NCBI GenBank assembly: GCA_026394025.1
Contig: JAPKZC010000462.1
Location: 1-19,239, forward strand
DNA from: Candidatus Solibacter sp.
GTDB taxonomy: Bacteria; Acidobacteriota; Terriglobia; Bryobacterales; Bryobacteraceae
Length of the DNA: 19,239 bases
Direction: 5' to 3'
Made by a program: the position numbers and the translations under genes
In this document: piece after piece, positions 1-9,110 of the stretch
Numbering within the stretch: the first letter of the stretch is position 1
How the letters are laid out: each line of letters begins with the position of its first letter
Notes under the pieces: model-generated
What the model saw: the letters and a program-made list of their open reading frames with translations, nothing else
The model's database searches: none
Told to the model about the DNA's origin: nothing

Positions 1-1752
<1,752 letters not shown>

Positions 1753-1756
<4 letters not shown>

Positions 1757-2400
1757 TCCCCGCGTTCCCGGTTTATCTGTTCGATATCGACGGCACTCTG
1801 CTGGACAGCGCGCAGGATATCTGCGGCGCCGTGCAGCAGGTGCTGGCCGTCAACTCGTCCCGTCCTGTCACGTTCGATTACCTCAAGGGCTACATCGGCC
1901 GCCATCTCTTCGATCTTTTCGCCGATGTGATTCCCAACCCCACGCAGGAGCGGATGGACAACCTGCTGGCGCAATACCGCTCGCTTTATCTCGCGCGCGG
2001 CCACAGCCAGACCACCGTCTACCCCGGCGTCGCCGAAGGCCTCGCGGCGCTCGGTGGGCGCAAGGGCACGGCGACCACCAAAGGCAGTCCCACGACCCGC
2101 GCGATCCTCGAGCAATTCGGCCTGATCCAGCACTTTCAGCACGTGCAGGGGACCGACGGTTTCCCGTGCAAGCCCGCTCCGGACGTCCTGTTCACGGCCC
2201 TGGCCGCGATGGGCGCCAAGCCCGAGGAATGTCTTTTCGTGGGCGATTCCGCCGCCGACATGGAGGCCGGGCGGCGCGCCGGAGTCAGGACGTGCGCCGT
2301 CACCTACGGCTACGGCAAGCGCGAAGATCTGGCCCGGTTCAGCCCGGACTACTGGATCGACGACCTGCGCGAACTGGCCCCGCAAACCGCCAGCCTTTAG
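1753..2400 (+). CDS. HAD-superfamily phosphatase, phosphoglycolate phosphatase-like
   Basis: Predicted cytoplasmic Mg-dependent phosphatase of 215 aa, the usual length for the Gph/PGP type of HAD hydrolase, which typically removes phosphate from 2-phosphoglycolate or related small metabolites. Motif I is DIDGT with nucleophile D11 and acid D13. Motif II lies in ATTKGS (T108/T109). Motif III is K140 in KPAPD. Motif IV is GDSAAD (D165, D169). The helical cap insert (about residues 20-85) fits the C1-cap Gph branch. The start is a GTG inside the four-base GTGA overlap with the ftsH stop; no other start fits motif I so near the N-terminus. The overlap indicates translational coupling to ftsH. The true substrate cannot be read from sequence; pyrophosphatase (PpaX-like) or another sugar-phosphate activity is possible. 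Confidence 0.9.
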
Positions 2401-2501
2401 GCCGGCGCCGACCCGGTTGTGGCGGCAGCGGGATGTCCCGCACAGACCACCATGGGCCGCTTGAATTGAAACCTCCGGGCCGCTCCGCCGGTAAGTATGA
2501 T

Positions 2502-2505
2502 GGAG
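2502..2505 (+). promoter_or_regulatory. Shine-Dalgarno deciding the ECF sigma start
   Basis: GGAG lies six bases before the ATG at 2512. The upstream in-frame ATGs at 2497 and 2500 have no comparable site, so 2512 is the better start. Confidence 0.55.
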
Positions 2506-2511
2506 ACGGCA

Positions 2512-3042
2512 ATGGCACTTCGCGAGCGCTTCACTCACGGTGAAATTGCGGCGTTCGAGACCCTATTCCAGCGTCATCAGGGCGAAGTCTACCGCTGGGT
2601 TGTCTGTTTGATCCGGGATCCGGCCGCCGCCGAAGACCTGACCCTGGAGACATTCTGGCGGATTTACCGGGCGCACGCGCGTTTCGACGCGGCACGGTGC
2701 TTCGGGGCATGGGCGCGCCGCATCGCCACCAACCTGGCGCTGGAGTATCTGGGCAAAGCCGGGCGGGAAGTGAGTGCCGGCGAAGACCTGCTGAATGCGC
2801 AGCCAGGCCCTCCGGCCCCGGATTCCGCAGTACTCGCGGACACACGGGCCGCACTGCGGCGGGCCTTCGGCGACTTACCTGTGAAGCTCAAGAGCGTGGC
2901 CAGGTTGGTGCTGCTCGAACAGCAGCCATACTGCGAGGTGGCGGCGGCTCTCGGCATTACCGTGGAAGCCGTAAAGTCGCGCGAGTTTCGCGCGGTCAGA
3001 CTGCTCCGCAAGAGGCTGAAGGAAATGGGTATCGAACTATGA
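2512..3042 (+). CDS. ECF-type RNA polymerase sigma factor
   Basis: Alternative sigma factor of the extracytoplasmic-function group, 176 aa from the chosen start (up to 181 aa if ATG 2497 is used). The N-terminal half carries a region-2 signature (FETLFQRHQGEVYRW, then AAAEDLTLETFWRIYR and the RIATNLALEYL helix), which binds core polymerase and the -10 element. A short linker is followed by region 4 (LPVKLKSVARLVLLE, then an HTH ending in VKSREFRAVRLLRKRL) that reads the -35 element. No extra C-terminal domain is present. Its stop overlaps the next start as ATGA, and a second membrane protein gene follows closely, so its likely regulators are encoded in the same transcript. The ECF subgroup cannot be assigned by eye. 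Confidence 0.93.
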   Translation: MALRERFTHGEIAAFETLFQRHQGEVYRWVVCLIRDPAAAEDLTLETFWRIYRAHARFDAARCFGAWARRIATNLALEYLGKAGREVSAGEDLLNAQPGPPAPDSAVLADTRAALRRAFGDLPVKLKSVARLVLLEQQPYCEVAAALGITVEAVKSREFRAVRLLRKRLKEMGIEL

Positions 3043-3260
3043 ACCAAGAGGAGAAAGAGAAGTTAACCGCGCTGTTAAGAAGCGCCTTCCCACCGGTGGG
3101 AGACCATGGGTTGCGCGGCGACCTGTGGCCGAGGATGCAGGGCCGCCTGAATCACCGGCCCACGCGGATGGCGTGGTTCGATTTCGCCCTCGCGGGCGTG
3201 GCCGCCGCCGGATTCATCGCCTTCCCCGCGGTGATTCCATGGGTGCTGTTCCAGTGTTGA
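3039..3260 (+). CDS. 73-aa single-pass membrane protein, candidate anti-sigma factor
   Basis: Too small for most gene callers but well supported by context: its ATG overlaps the sigma factor stop (ATGA, 3039-3042), and its own stop is followed at once by a strong ribosome site for the next gene. The product has a charged cytoplasmic-looking N-terminus (MNQEEKEKLTALLRSAFPPV, then RGDLWPRMQGRL) and one hydrophobic stretch at about residues 46-70. There is no zinc-binding HxxxCxxC motif. Position directly after an ECF gene plus one membrane span suggests a very short membrane-bound anti-sigma factor or accessory regulator; this is inferred from context only. It could instead be a small membrane subunit working with the following 138-aa protein. 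Confidence 0.75.
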   Translation: MNQEEKEKLTALLRSAFPPVGDHGLRGDLWPRMQGRLNHRPTRMAWFDFALAGVAAAGFIAFPAVIPWVLFQC

Positions 3261-3261
3261 A

Positions 3262-3267
3262 AGGAGG
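3262..3267 (+). promoter_or_regulatory. Strong Shine-Dalgarno AGGAGG
   Basis: AGGAGG, extended to AAAGGAGG using the last base of the preceding stop, sits six bases before ATG 3274. It is the strongest ribosome site in the window and implies that the 138-aa membrane protein is made in larger amounts than the sigma factor or the small protein. Confidence 0.8.
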
Positions 3268-3273
3268 CAGATT

Positions 3274-3690
3274 ATGACGACTCATCCGTACTTGCGCGCA
3301 TACATGGCGGGAGTGACCGTACCATCGGTCTTCCTGCTGGTGGTATTCGTGGCTTTCTGTGCGATCCGGTTGGCCTACAATCCGGAATTCCCGGTCGAAC
3401 GCGTCCTGGTATTCCCGCTGGCACTGGTGCCGGCCATCTGGGGCGCCTGGAATATGGTGTATCTGGCGATGCGTACACGCAGATACGTAGCGTTGAGCGC
3501 CCACGGCGCGTTGGTGCCGCCGCTTCTGATTCCCCTATCGCTGTTGGGCGCAAAGGCCTTCGGTTTCGAGCTCACGCCGGCGGAATCCTGGACCATTGTC
3601 ATAGTTGCGGTCCCGCTGCTCATGATCATCTACTATCTGGCGTGGAAGTTCCTGGTGGGATTCCTCAACGAGCTGCTGGGGATTGGCTGA
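3274..3690 (+). CDS. Hypothetical multi-pass integral membrane protein
   Basis: Unrecognised 138-aa protein. It shows about four hydrophobic segments: residues 12-33 (VTVPSVFLLVVFVAFCAI), 43-67, 78-94 (LVPPLLIPLSLLGAK), and 104-130 (ESWTIVIVAVPLLMIIYYLAW). Short charged loops lie between them (RTRRY near 68-72). There is no Cys/His metal motif and no enzymatic signature. It is the third gene of the ECF unit, 13 bases after the 73-aa protein, with a near-perfect ribosome site. Plausible roles are a membrane sensor or anti-sigma partner for the ECF factor, or a target of it; the sequence does not decide between them. Confidence 0.8.
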   Translation: MTTHPYLRAYMAGVTVPSVFLLVVFVAFCAIRLAYNPEFPVERVLVFPLALVPAIWGAWNMVYLAMRTRRYVALSAHGALVPPLLIPLSLLGAKAFGFELTPAESWTIVIVAVPLLMIIYYLAWKFLVGFLNELLGIG

Positions 3691-3726
3691 GCCTCGCGGC
3701 CTCACTTCACTCCATGGCGGCTCAGC
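3686..3726 (+). repeat. Inverted repeat at the end of the ECF operon
   Basis: GCTGAGCC (3686-3693) is exactly complementary to GGCTCAGC (3719-3726), with a 25-base loop. The left arm covers the stop codon of the membrane protein. No U-tract follows, so it may be a weak 3'-end structure or chance. Confidence 0.35.
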
Positions 3727-3806
3727 ACCGCTTCCCGGATGGCCACTGGAGTGCCCCGTTCAAGATCGATTGGCGATGGGCTGGTTGCTCGCCGGTGCTC
3801 CGGCTA

Positions 3807-3835
3807 GAACCGAAACATTTTTTCCGAACCGAAAC
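3807..3835 (+). repeat. Direct repeat GAACCGAAAC x2 upstream of the nucleotidyltransferase gene
   Basis: Two identical 10-base copies at 3807-3816 and 3826-3835, 19 bases apart start to start, with ATTTTTTCC between them. A 5-bp hairpin GCCGG-TGCT-CCGGC (3791-3804) lies just before. The gap contains no gene, so a regulator-binding site is possible. The spacing is close to two helical turns. Confidence 0.45.
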
Positions 3836-3866
3836 TGGCCGAATAGCTTGTTGGCTGGATTGCCTA

Positions 3867-3872
3867 TATACT
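3867..3872 (+). promoter_or_regulatory. Possible -10 element TATACT
   Basis: TATACT lies 16 bases before ATG 3889 in an AT-richer stretch. I see no good -35 hexamer at 16-18 bases upstream, so this is tentative. If it is used, the leader would be only about ten bases. Confidence 0.3.
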
Positions 3873-3888
3873 CGGGGGCAACCAGTTC

Positions 3889-4749
3889 ATGTGCCAGTTT
3901 CCCTCTGCCAGTTCCGCGTTGCCGTCTCGCGTTCAGGCCTATGTCGAGACGATCGTCCACACGTGTGCCGATGATGGACAAGGGCTGGTCAGCCTGGTTG
4001 TATTTGGCAGTGCGGCAATCGGCGGCTGGGCTGAAATCATCTCCGACGTAGACCTCATTCTGGTTGTCCCTGACGGCGCCACGGAATTCGACACAGACCA
4101 CATCCGCGCCGAGGTTGAGCGCATCGAAATGCTTCACGGGCTCCGCAGCGGCTCAGCTCATGGACAACGCTCGCTGGAAAGATTCGTGGATAAGGTCACC
4201 GCCAACGTCCGCTCGTTCTTCATTTGCTCGCGAGGCGACCTGCTGTCCGGGAACATCGGGCGAATCCTTGGTCTGCGACCCTCGCAGGCGCTATTCGTGG
4301 ATCGCGTCGTCCTCGCTAATATCGTCAGCTCCGGGATCACAGTCTGGGGTGAAGAACTGCTCCCCCTCATCCCTGTCGCGCCGATTCGGCGCTGTGACGT
4401 CTTCAAGGCGTTCTTCGGGCTATCCTCACAGGCTCTGCTGATCTTGGCGATCTACCCGCTAATACCCGGAGGGACCAGATACGCTATGGGAACACTCAAG
4501 CGGTCGATTCACAACTGCTTCTTCTGCTATGAGCTGCGCCGCGCGCCTCTGGAGGAAGAAGTCAGGTTCTTTCATCGCCGCATGGGCTCGAACCGCGAGC
4601 TCATGGAACTGCTGGCTCTACGCCGCCGGTATCGGAGATCCTTCTTATTCGTCGTCCTTTGCCTCCCCACTCTTGTGCGACTGCACTTGCGGACATTCAT
4701 CGACAACCGATTTCCGCGGCAAGCCCACCGCGGCAGATTGCCCGGATAG
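3889..4749 (+). CDS. Nucleotidyltransferase-fold (MNT/pol-beta-like) domain protein
   Basis: 286-aa protein with the start of a minimal nucleotidyltransferase domain. VVFGSAAIGGW (G40, S41) is followed by SDVDLILVV with metal-binding D53 and D55, the GS...DxD pattern of DNA polymerase beta-like transferases. A third catalytic carboxylate is not obvious. The C-terminal 150 residues are mostly helical with hydrophobic stretches (ALLILAIYPLIPGG; FLFVVLCLPTLV) and are unassigned. The family includes adenylyltransferases acting on antibiotics, tRNA or partner proteins, and MNT antitoxins; no HEPN partner gene is adjacent here. By eye the gene uses A/T-ending codons (CTA, ATA, TCA) more than its neighbours, which may indicate transfer. 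Start: ATG 3889 after GGGGG (3874-3878), a weak ribosome site at ten bases; a somewhat later start is possible. Confidence 0.75.
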   Translation: MCQFPSASSALPSRVQAYVETIVHTCADDGQGLVSLVVFGSAAIGGWAEIISDVDLILVVPDGATEFDTDHIRAEVERIEMLHGLRSGSAHGQRSLERFVDKVTANVRSFFICSRGDLLSGNIGRILGLRPSQALFVDRVVLANIVSSGITVWGEELLPLIPVAPIRRCDVFKAFFGLSSQALLILAIYPLIPGGTRYAMGTLKRSIHNCFFCYELRRAPLEEEVRFFHRRMGSNRELMELLALRRRYRRSFLFVVLCLPTLVRLHLRTFIDNRFPRQAHRGRLPG

Positions 4750-4882
4750 CACCGAATCGCCACCGTTCTGAGGCTGGCGAGGGCTTCCTGCCGTATCGCG
4801 ACTCGGACAAAGCGCGGACGTCGCTCCTGGTGAGGCATGCTCTGAGCCGCCAGGGAAGAGTGGTCGTGATGCGGCCCGCGGC

Positions 4883-4907
4883 AACCCGGCGGGTTCGGTC
4901 ATTTTTT
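4883..4907 (+). terminator. Weak candidate terminator for the nucleotidyltransferase gene
   Basis: AACCC (4883-4887) pairs with GGGTT (4891-4895) around a GGC loop, and six T residues follow at 4902-4907. The stem is short, and six bases separate it from the T-run, which also encodes the Lys-Lys C-terminus of the opposing gene. The fit is poor. Confidence 0.25.
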
Positions 4908-7900
4908 CGCAGGAATGCTGCGTAGTGCCTCGCGGCCGAAATGGTGAGCCAGGTTGCGGTCTGGCAAGAGTAGACCGGACTCGATGAGCGTCCGGCCTTC
5001 CTGGGCGTGTCCCAAGTCGAGTTCCAGCATGCCGGCGAGGATCGCGTTCCAACTCGACGCTGCGCCGCGCGCGCCCGAGCCGCGGGCCGCCGGCTGTAGC
5101 TTGGCGGTCCACTCCGCGGCCTGGAAAGCGGGCAACTGCCGGGCGAGTTCGTGGGCGAAGACCAGGCTGTCGGCCGCGGCGGATGCGCCCAGGCCGCGGA
5201 GGCGGCGGGCAGCGGCGTCCGTCCGCCCGCAACGCGCCTCCGCGATTCCGAGGGCTGCCTGATTGGGCGCGGCGGCGATGAAGCGATCCAACCCGTCGCG
5301 GGTAAATTCGAGTTGCTCCGCTGCGTCGCCGATATGGTCCACGATGGCGAGCGCGGCAGGGCAGTTGCCGAGCGCCGCATTGGATTGAGCTTCGAGAGAG
5401 CGCACCCGGATCCACACCTGCCGGACGTTAGTGCCACCCTCCTCGCGGGGGAAGAAGCGGCCCTGGAACGTTGCCTTGGCCTGGTCGAAACGCCCAGCTT
5501 CGGCGTAGCTAAGCGCCTGATCGTAAACCAGCGCCGCCGGCATTCGCGACGGGTCGGGATAGCGCTCGAATGCCGTGACCACTTCCGCCGCCGGCCGCCC
5601 GAGGATGCCGAGCGCGGAGCCCAGCCCAGCGTAGATTTCGGTGTTGGACGGGTCCGCAACCAAGCCGGCGCGGAAGGCTTCCGCCGCCGCCGGTACGTCG
5701 CGTTTGAGGCGCAGCAGGACGCGTCCGAGGTTGGCCTGCAACACCGGAATAGTGGGGTTGAGCTGCTGCGCGGCACGCCATTCGCCGATGGCGCCGTCGA
5801 TCAGCCCGGCGGCCATGTGCAGCGACCCCAGCAGGAAATGCGCGGTGGCGTCGCGCGGCCTTTCGCGCACCGCGGTCTCTACAACTTCGAGCGTCTGCGC
5901 GCCATGCGGGAAGACGAAGGCCGTGGGCAGCTTCGCGGCAAGGTCGTAATCCGCGGCGGCGGGCTCTCCCAGTTTCTGCCGGCAGAAGGCGCGATAGTAG
6001 GCGACGAGGGGATGCTGTTGCGGCAAGGGCACGCCCGGTTCGGTCTGCTCCGGCGGCGGCTGCGGGTACGGGCGCGCGAGCACGGTTATCGCATCGCGCC
6101 ACAGGCCCAGACGCATGTATTGCGCCGCGATGGCGAGGACGCGCTCGGCATCCGACCCGGTTTCCGCGGAGAGAAACAGGCTGAGCGGCGGTTTTGCGAT
6201 ATCGGTGGGCCGGCCCAGGGCGCGCTGCACAGCGATCCACTCTTCGCGCGCACGCTGGTCGTCCGGTTCGGCGGCGAGCGCCTCTTGCAGATAGGTGGAT
6301 GCGCCCGCCAGGTCTGCCTCGCGCGCCAGCAATTCGGCCAGCTTCAGATTTCCGGCTCCGCGGAAGCGCGGCATGCGGCGCGCGGTTTCGACTTGCAGGC
6401 GGGCCTCACGAATCCGCCCTAGCCCCTGGTAGGCGAGGCCTAGATAGTAGGCGATCTCCGCATCCTGTGTGGCGCGCGCCTGCGCCGGCTCCAGCCAGCG
6501 GATTGCGTCCGCATAACGCAGCAGCGACGCCGCCAGCCGTCCGGCGGCGACGCGCAACGCCTGGTCGCCCGGCGACTGCCGCAGAGCGCGTTCGTATACT
6601 TCGTAGGCCGCGGGCAAGTTCCCGTTCAATTCCAGATCGGCGCCGGCATCAAGCGGTCCGCCCGATGGCGGACGAGGCTGCGCTCCGGTCCGGATCTCCT
6701 TTTCCGGCGTCCAGTCGTACACCCCCTCGGTCTGCCGCATCAGGGCGTGCCCGGCGGCATCATGCAACTCGAAGGTGACGGGGGACTGGGGAGCATCGGC
6801 GATTTCAAGGGTCCAGGTGCGCTCCGGGGCCAGGTTCACGGTGACAGACGACAAAAGGCGATCGTCTGTCCCACGTAGACGGACGGTGGCGCCCGTCACG
6901 GTGCGGTTCGCGTTGAAGCCGGCGATCAGTTTCCCGCCCTCGCGATGCAGGTGGAGCACTCCGGCGAGGTTGGCGCGGGCGATGCCGCCGATGGCGCGCA
7001 CCGGCATCCAGTACTCGGTGAAATGTATGCTCTGCCGCGGCTCCAGGAACGCATAGGTTTCCTGGTTACGCATCAGCCCCGCCTGCACCTCGACGTAGGC
7101 GCTGTTGTCATCGGAGAGGGCGCGCCGCCAGTCGAGACCGTCGGTATCGACGCCCCACGACCAGATCTTCTTGGCGGGCAGATCGGCATACTCGGCATAG
7201 TGGGCGACGCCGGTCTGCGTTCTGGGGTGATAGATGCCCATGAACGGCTCGCGGCTGCCGTGGACAAACTGGGAGACCGGACCGCGCGTCTGGTTGCGAA
7301 TCACGCTCAGGTCTAGGCCAGCGGCGCTTTTCGGCCAGGTGTCCACTTCGGTGAAACCGTGGCTGGCGGCCCAGCGCATGGGATACCAGATTTTCGAATC
7401 TTCCCAGACACGGACTCCGGCGTTGCTCCACCAATAGAACCGATGCCGCACGTCAGAGCGGTTGTAGAGGGTGACGCGCTGTTCGAGCACGGTGGATGCG
7501 GGTGCGAGGCGCAACTCCACCGTCCATTGCATTCCGTAGGGGCGGTCGATGTTGCTCACGAACACGCTGGCGCTACCGTCGGCGTTTTTCGCCAAGGAGA
7601 AATCCACCGGCGACATGGAGACCCAGTTGTGCGACACCGGGAAATTGAACTCTATGCCGAAGGCCGCCCAGGCGCCGCGGTAGCCGATCTGCGCCTTCTT
7701 GACGGAGGGGTTGGCGTAGAACATGGGCTGCCCGCTAATCTTGTCGATGCAGGTGTAGAGGTGGCCGCCGATATCGGGCAGCACCGAGCACTTCAGGTAC
7801 TCGTTCTCCAGGTAGACGGCGCGCCAGGCGGTGTCCACGCGGCGGTCGGTAATGTTCTCGCGCAGCGTATAAGGATAGTTAAACTTCGACGCGGCGAACT

Positions 7901-8072
7901 GGTCGAAGGGCGGATTGGGATTGGGCAATCCCTCTTGGTAGGTGGGGAGGGTGAGCACATCCTGCCACACGCGGACATCGGCGGCCGCCGCTTTCAGGCA
8001 GAGTGCCAGCGCCACCGCAAAACACAGGGTTCGAGCACGCATGGTTGAGCGCGGCCAACGGCGCCGCGACAT
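4899..8072 (-). CDS. Secreted DUF5107 domain protein with C-terminal TPR array
   Basis: 1057-aa protein. A signal peptide is visible (MRARTLCFAVALALCLKAAAA, residues 11-31). Residues about 40-360 match the DUF5107 pattern: SVLPDIGGHLY, FNFPVSHNW, FYWWSNAGV, IWSWG, EVQAGLMRNQE and a TEYWMP end. These domains look like carbohydrate-binding or galactose-mutarotase-like beta folds, with no proven activity. From about residue 478 to the end the protein is alpha-helical with repeated TPR-like units (e.g. AEIAYYLGLAYQGLGRIREA; NLGRVLLRLKRDVPAAAEAF), suggesting a binding scaffold. ATG 8072 has a modest AGGG upstream. ATG 8042 would give a shorter, cleaner signal peptide but lacks a visible ribosome site. 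It is divergent from the VWFA/GH13 unit across 96 bp, which suggests a shared role in extracellular glycan use. Confidence 0.85.
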   Translation of the reverse strand: MSRRRWPRSTMRARTLCFAVALALCLKAAAADVRVWQDVLTLPTYQEGLPNPNPPFDQFAASKFNYPYTLRENITDRRVDTAWRAVYLENEYLKCSVLPDIGGHLYTCIDKISGQPMFYANPSVKKAQIGYRGAWAAFGIEFNFPVSHNWVSMSPVDFSLAKNADGSASVFVSNIDRPYGMQWTVELRLAPASTVLEQRVTLYNRSDVRHRFYWWSNAGVRVWEDSKIWYPMRWAASHGFTEVDTWPKSAAGLDLSVIRNQTRGPVSQFVHGSREPFMGIYHPRTQTGVAHYAEYADLPAKKIWSWGVDTDGLDWRRALSDDNSAYVEVQAGLMRNQETYAFLEPRQSIHFTEYWMPVRAIGGIARANLAGVLHLHREGGKLIAGFNANRTVTGATVRLRGTDDRLLSSVTVNLAPERTWTLEIADAPQSPVTFELHDAAGHALMRQTEGVYDWTPEKEIRTGAQPRPPSGGPLDAGADLELNGNLPAAYEVYERALRQSPGDQALRVAAGRLAASLLRYADAIRWLEPAQARATQDAEIAYYLGLAYQGLGRIREARLQVETARRMPRFRGAGNLKLAELLAREADLAGASTYLQEALAAEPDDQRAREEWIAVQRALGRPTDIAKPPLSLFLSAETGSDAERVLAIAAQYMRLGLWRDAITVLARPYPQPPPEQTEPGVPLPQQHPLVAYYRAFCRQKLGEPAAADYDLAAKLPTAFVFPHGAQTLEVVETAVRERPRDATAHFLLGSLHMAAGLIDGAIGEWRAAQQLNPTIPVLQANLGRVLLRLKRDVPAAAEAFRAGLVADPSNTEIYAGLGSALGILGRPAAEVVTAFERYPDPSRMPAALVYDQALSYAEAGRFDQAKATFQGRFFPREEGGTNVRQVWIRVRSLEAQSNAALGNCPAALAIVDHIGDAAEQLEFTRDGLDRFIAAAPNQAALGIAEARCGRTDAAARRLRGLGASAAADSLVFAHELARQLPAFQAAEWTAKLQPAARGSGARGAASSWNAILAGMLELDLGHAQEGRTLIESGLLLPDRNLAHHFGREALRSIPAKK

Positions 8073-8154
8073 TCATGGTACACCCTGAGTGGCCCGGGGG
8101 GCTTGGGGTAGAGTGGATCTTGATATCTCACCGTGGACTCACCTTGGGCGGGGT

Positions 8155-8160
8155 TATAAT
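8155..8160 (+). promoter_or_regulatory. Consensus -10 element TATAAT
   Basis: Perfect TATAAT eight bases before the ATG at 8169. The best -35-like hexamer is TGGACT (8134-8139, spacer 15). Transcription would begin within about two bases of the start codon, giving a leaderless or nearly leaderless mRNA. Confidence 0.6.
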
Positions 8161-8168
8161 TAGGCCAT

Positions 8169-9110
8169 ATGAAATTCCGGGCTGTGCTTGCGGTATTGGC
8201 CGCTGTTGGCGCCTGCATCTGGGCCGCCGAGCAAAAACCCGTTGTGCAGCAACCTGTGCAGCAGGCGGATGAACCGACGCGCATCCAGGTGGACGTGACG
8301 CGGGTCAGCCTGTTGTACACGGTAACGGATCGCAAGGGCCGCTTCGTCACCAACCTGACCAAGGAAGATTTCGAGGTGGTCGACAGCAAGAAGCCGCAAA
8401 CCATCCTGGAGTTCAACGCGGAAAGCGATCTGCCGCTGCGCCTTGGGATCCTGATCGATACCAGCAACAGTATCCGGGAGCGGTTCAAGTTCGAGCAGGA
8501 CGCCGCCATCGAGTTCCTCAACAACACGCTGCACGCCAATCAGGACCGCGCCATGCTGGTGAGCTTCGATACCAGAGCGGAACTGGTCAGCGACCTGGTC
8601 AGCGACACGGAGAAGTTGGCCACGGCGATCCGCAACCTGCGGCCGGGCGGGGGCACGGCGCTGTATGACGCCATCTTTTTCGCATGCCGCGACAAGCTTT
8701 CGCAGGACCAGCCGAAGCACAAGTTCCGGCGCGCGATCGTAATCGTCAGCGACGGCGACGACAATCAGAGCCAGTATACACGGGACCAGGCGCTCGAAAT
8801 GGCGCAGAAGGCGGACGTGGTGTTGTACGCCATTTCCACCAACATCAGCAAAATCGAGAGCGATGGCGACAAGGTGCTGAAGTACTTCGCCTCGGAGACC
8901 GGAGGCAAGGCATTCTTCCCCTTCAAAGTGGAAGACCTGGAGCAATCGTTCGAGAACATCGCCAACGAGCTGCGCCATCAGTACAACGTGGCCTATCGGC
9001 CCGAACCGTTGAAAACGGACGGATTGTTCCATCTCATCGAGCTACGAGTGAAAAACCGGAAGGACCTGGTGGTGCATGTTCGTAAGGGCTATTACGCACT
9101 TAAGATGTAG
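8169..9110 (+). CDS. VWFA-related domain secreted protein
   Basis: 313-aa protein of the VWFA-related type that is abundant in Acidobacteriota. The N-terminus MKFRAVLAVLAAVGAC is a signal sequence; VGAC could be a lipobox (Cys16), otherwise cleavage falls near A19/A20. An Ig-like lead-in follows (RIQVDVTRVSLLYTVTDRKG, then FVTNLTKEDFEVVD). The von Willebrand A domain starts near residue 90. Metal-ion-dependent adhesion site residues are present: DTSNS (D97, S99, S101), T163 in GGGTALYDA and D195 in VSDGDD, so metal-dependent ligand binding should be intact. It probably acts in the periplasm or at the cell surface; its ligand is unknown. The signal peptide fixes the start at 8169. The 3' end overlaps the GH13 gene by 35 bases, so they form one unit. 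Confidence 0.92.
   Translation: MKFRAVLAVLAAVGACIWAAEQKPVVQQPVQQADEPTRIQVDVTRVSLLYTVTDRKGRFVTNLTKEDFEVVDSKKPQTILEFNAESDLPLRLGILIDTSNSIRERFKFEQDAAIEFLNNTLHANQDRAMLVSFDTRAELVSDLVSDTEKLATAIRNLRPGGGTALYDAIFFACRDKLSQDQPKHKFRRAIVIVSDGDDNQSQYTRDQALEMAQKADVVLYAISTNISKIESDGDKVLKYFASETGGKAFFPFKVEDLEQSFENIANELRHQYNVAYRPEPLKTDGLFHLIELRVKNRKDLVVHVRKGYYALKM

Noticed and set aside
2429..2442. Short inverted repeat GCGGGA-TG-TCCCGC after the HAD gene, considered as a terminator
   Set aside because: The two-base loop leaves an effective stem of about five pairs, and there is no T-run; chance is likely at this GC content.
5151..6422. 423-codon open frame on the + strand opposite the DUF5107-TPR gene
   Set aside because: Antisense shadow of a high-GC gene; it has no start signal or recognisable domain, while the minus-strand frame has a signal peptide, DUF5107 motifs and TPR units.
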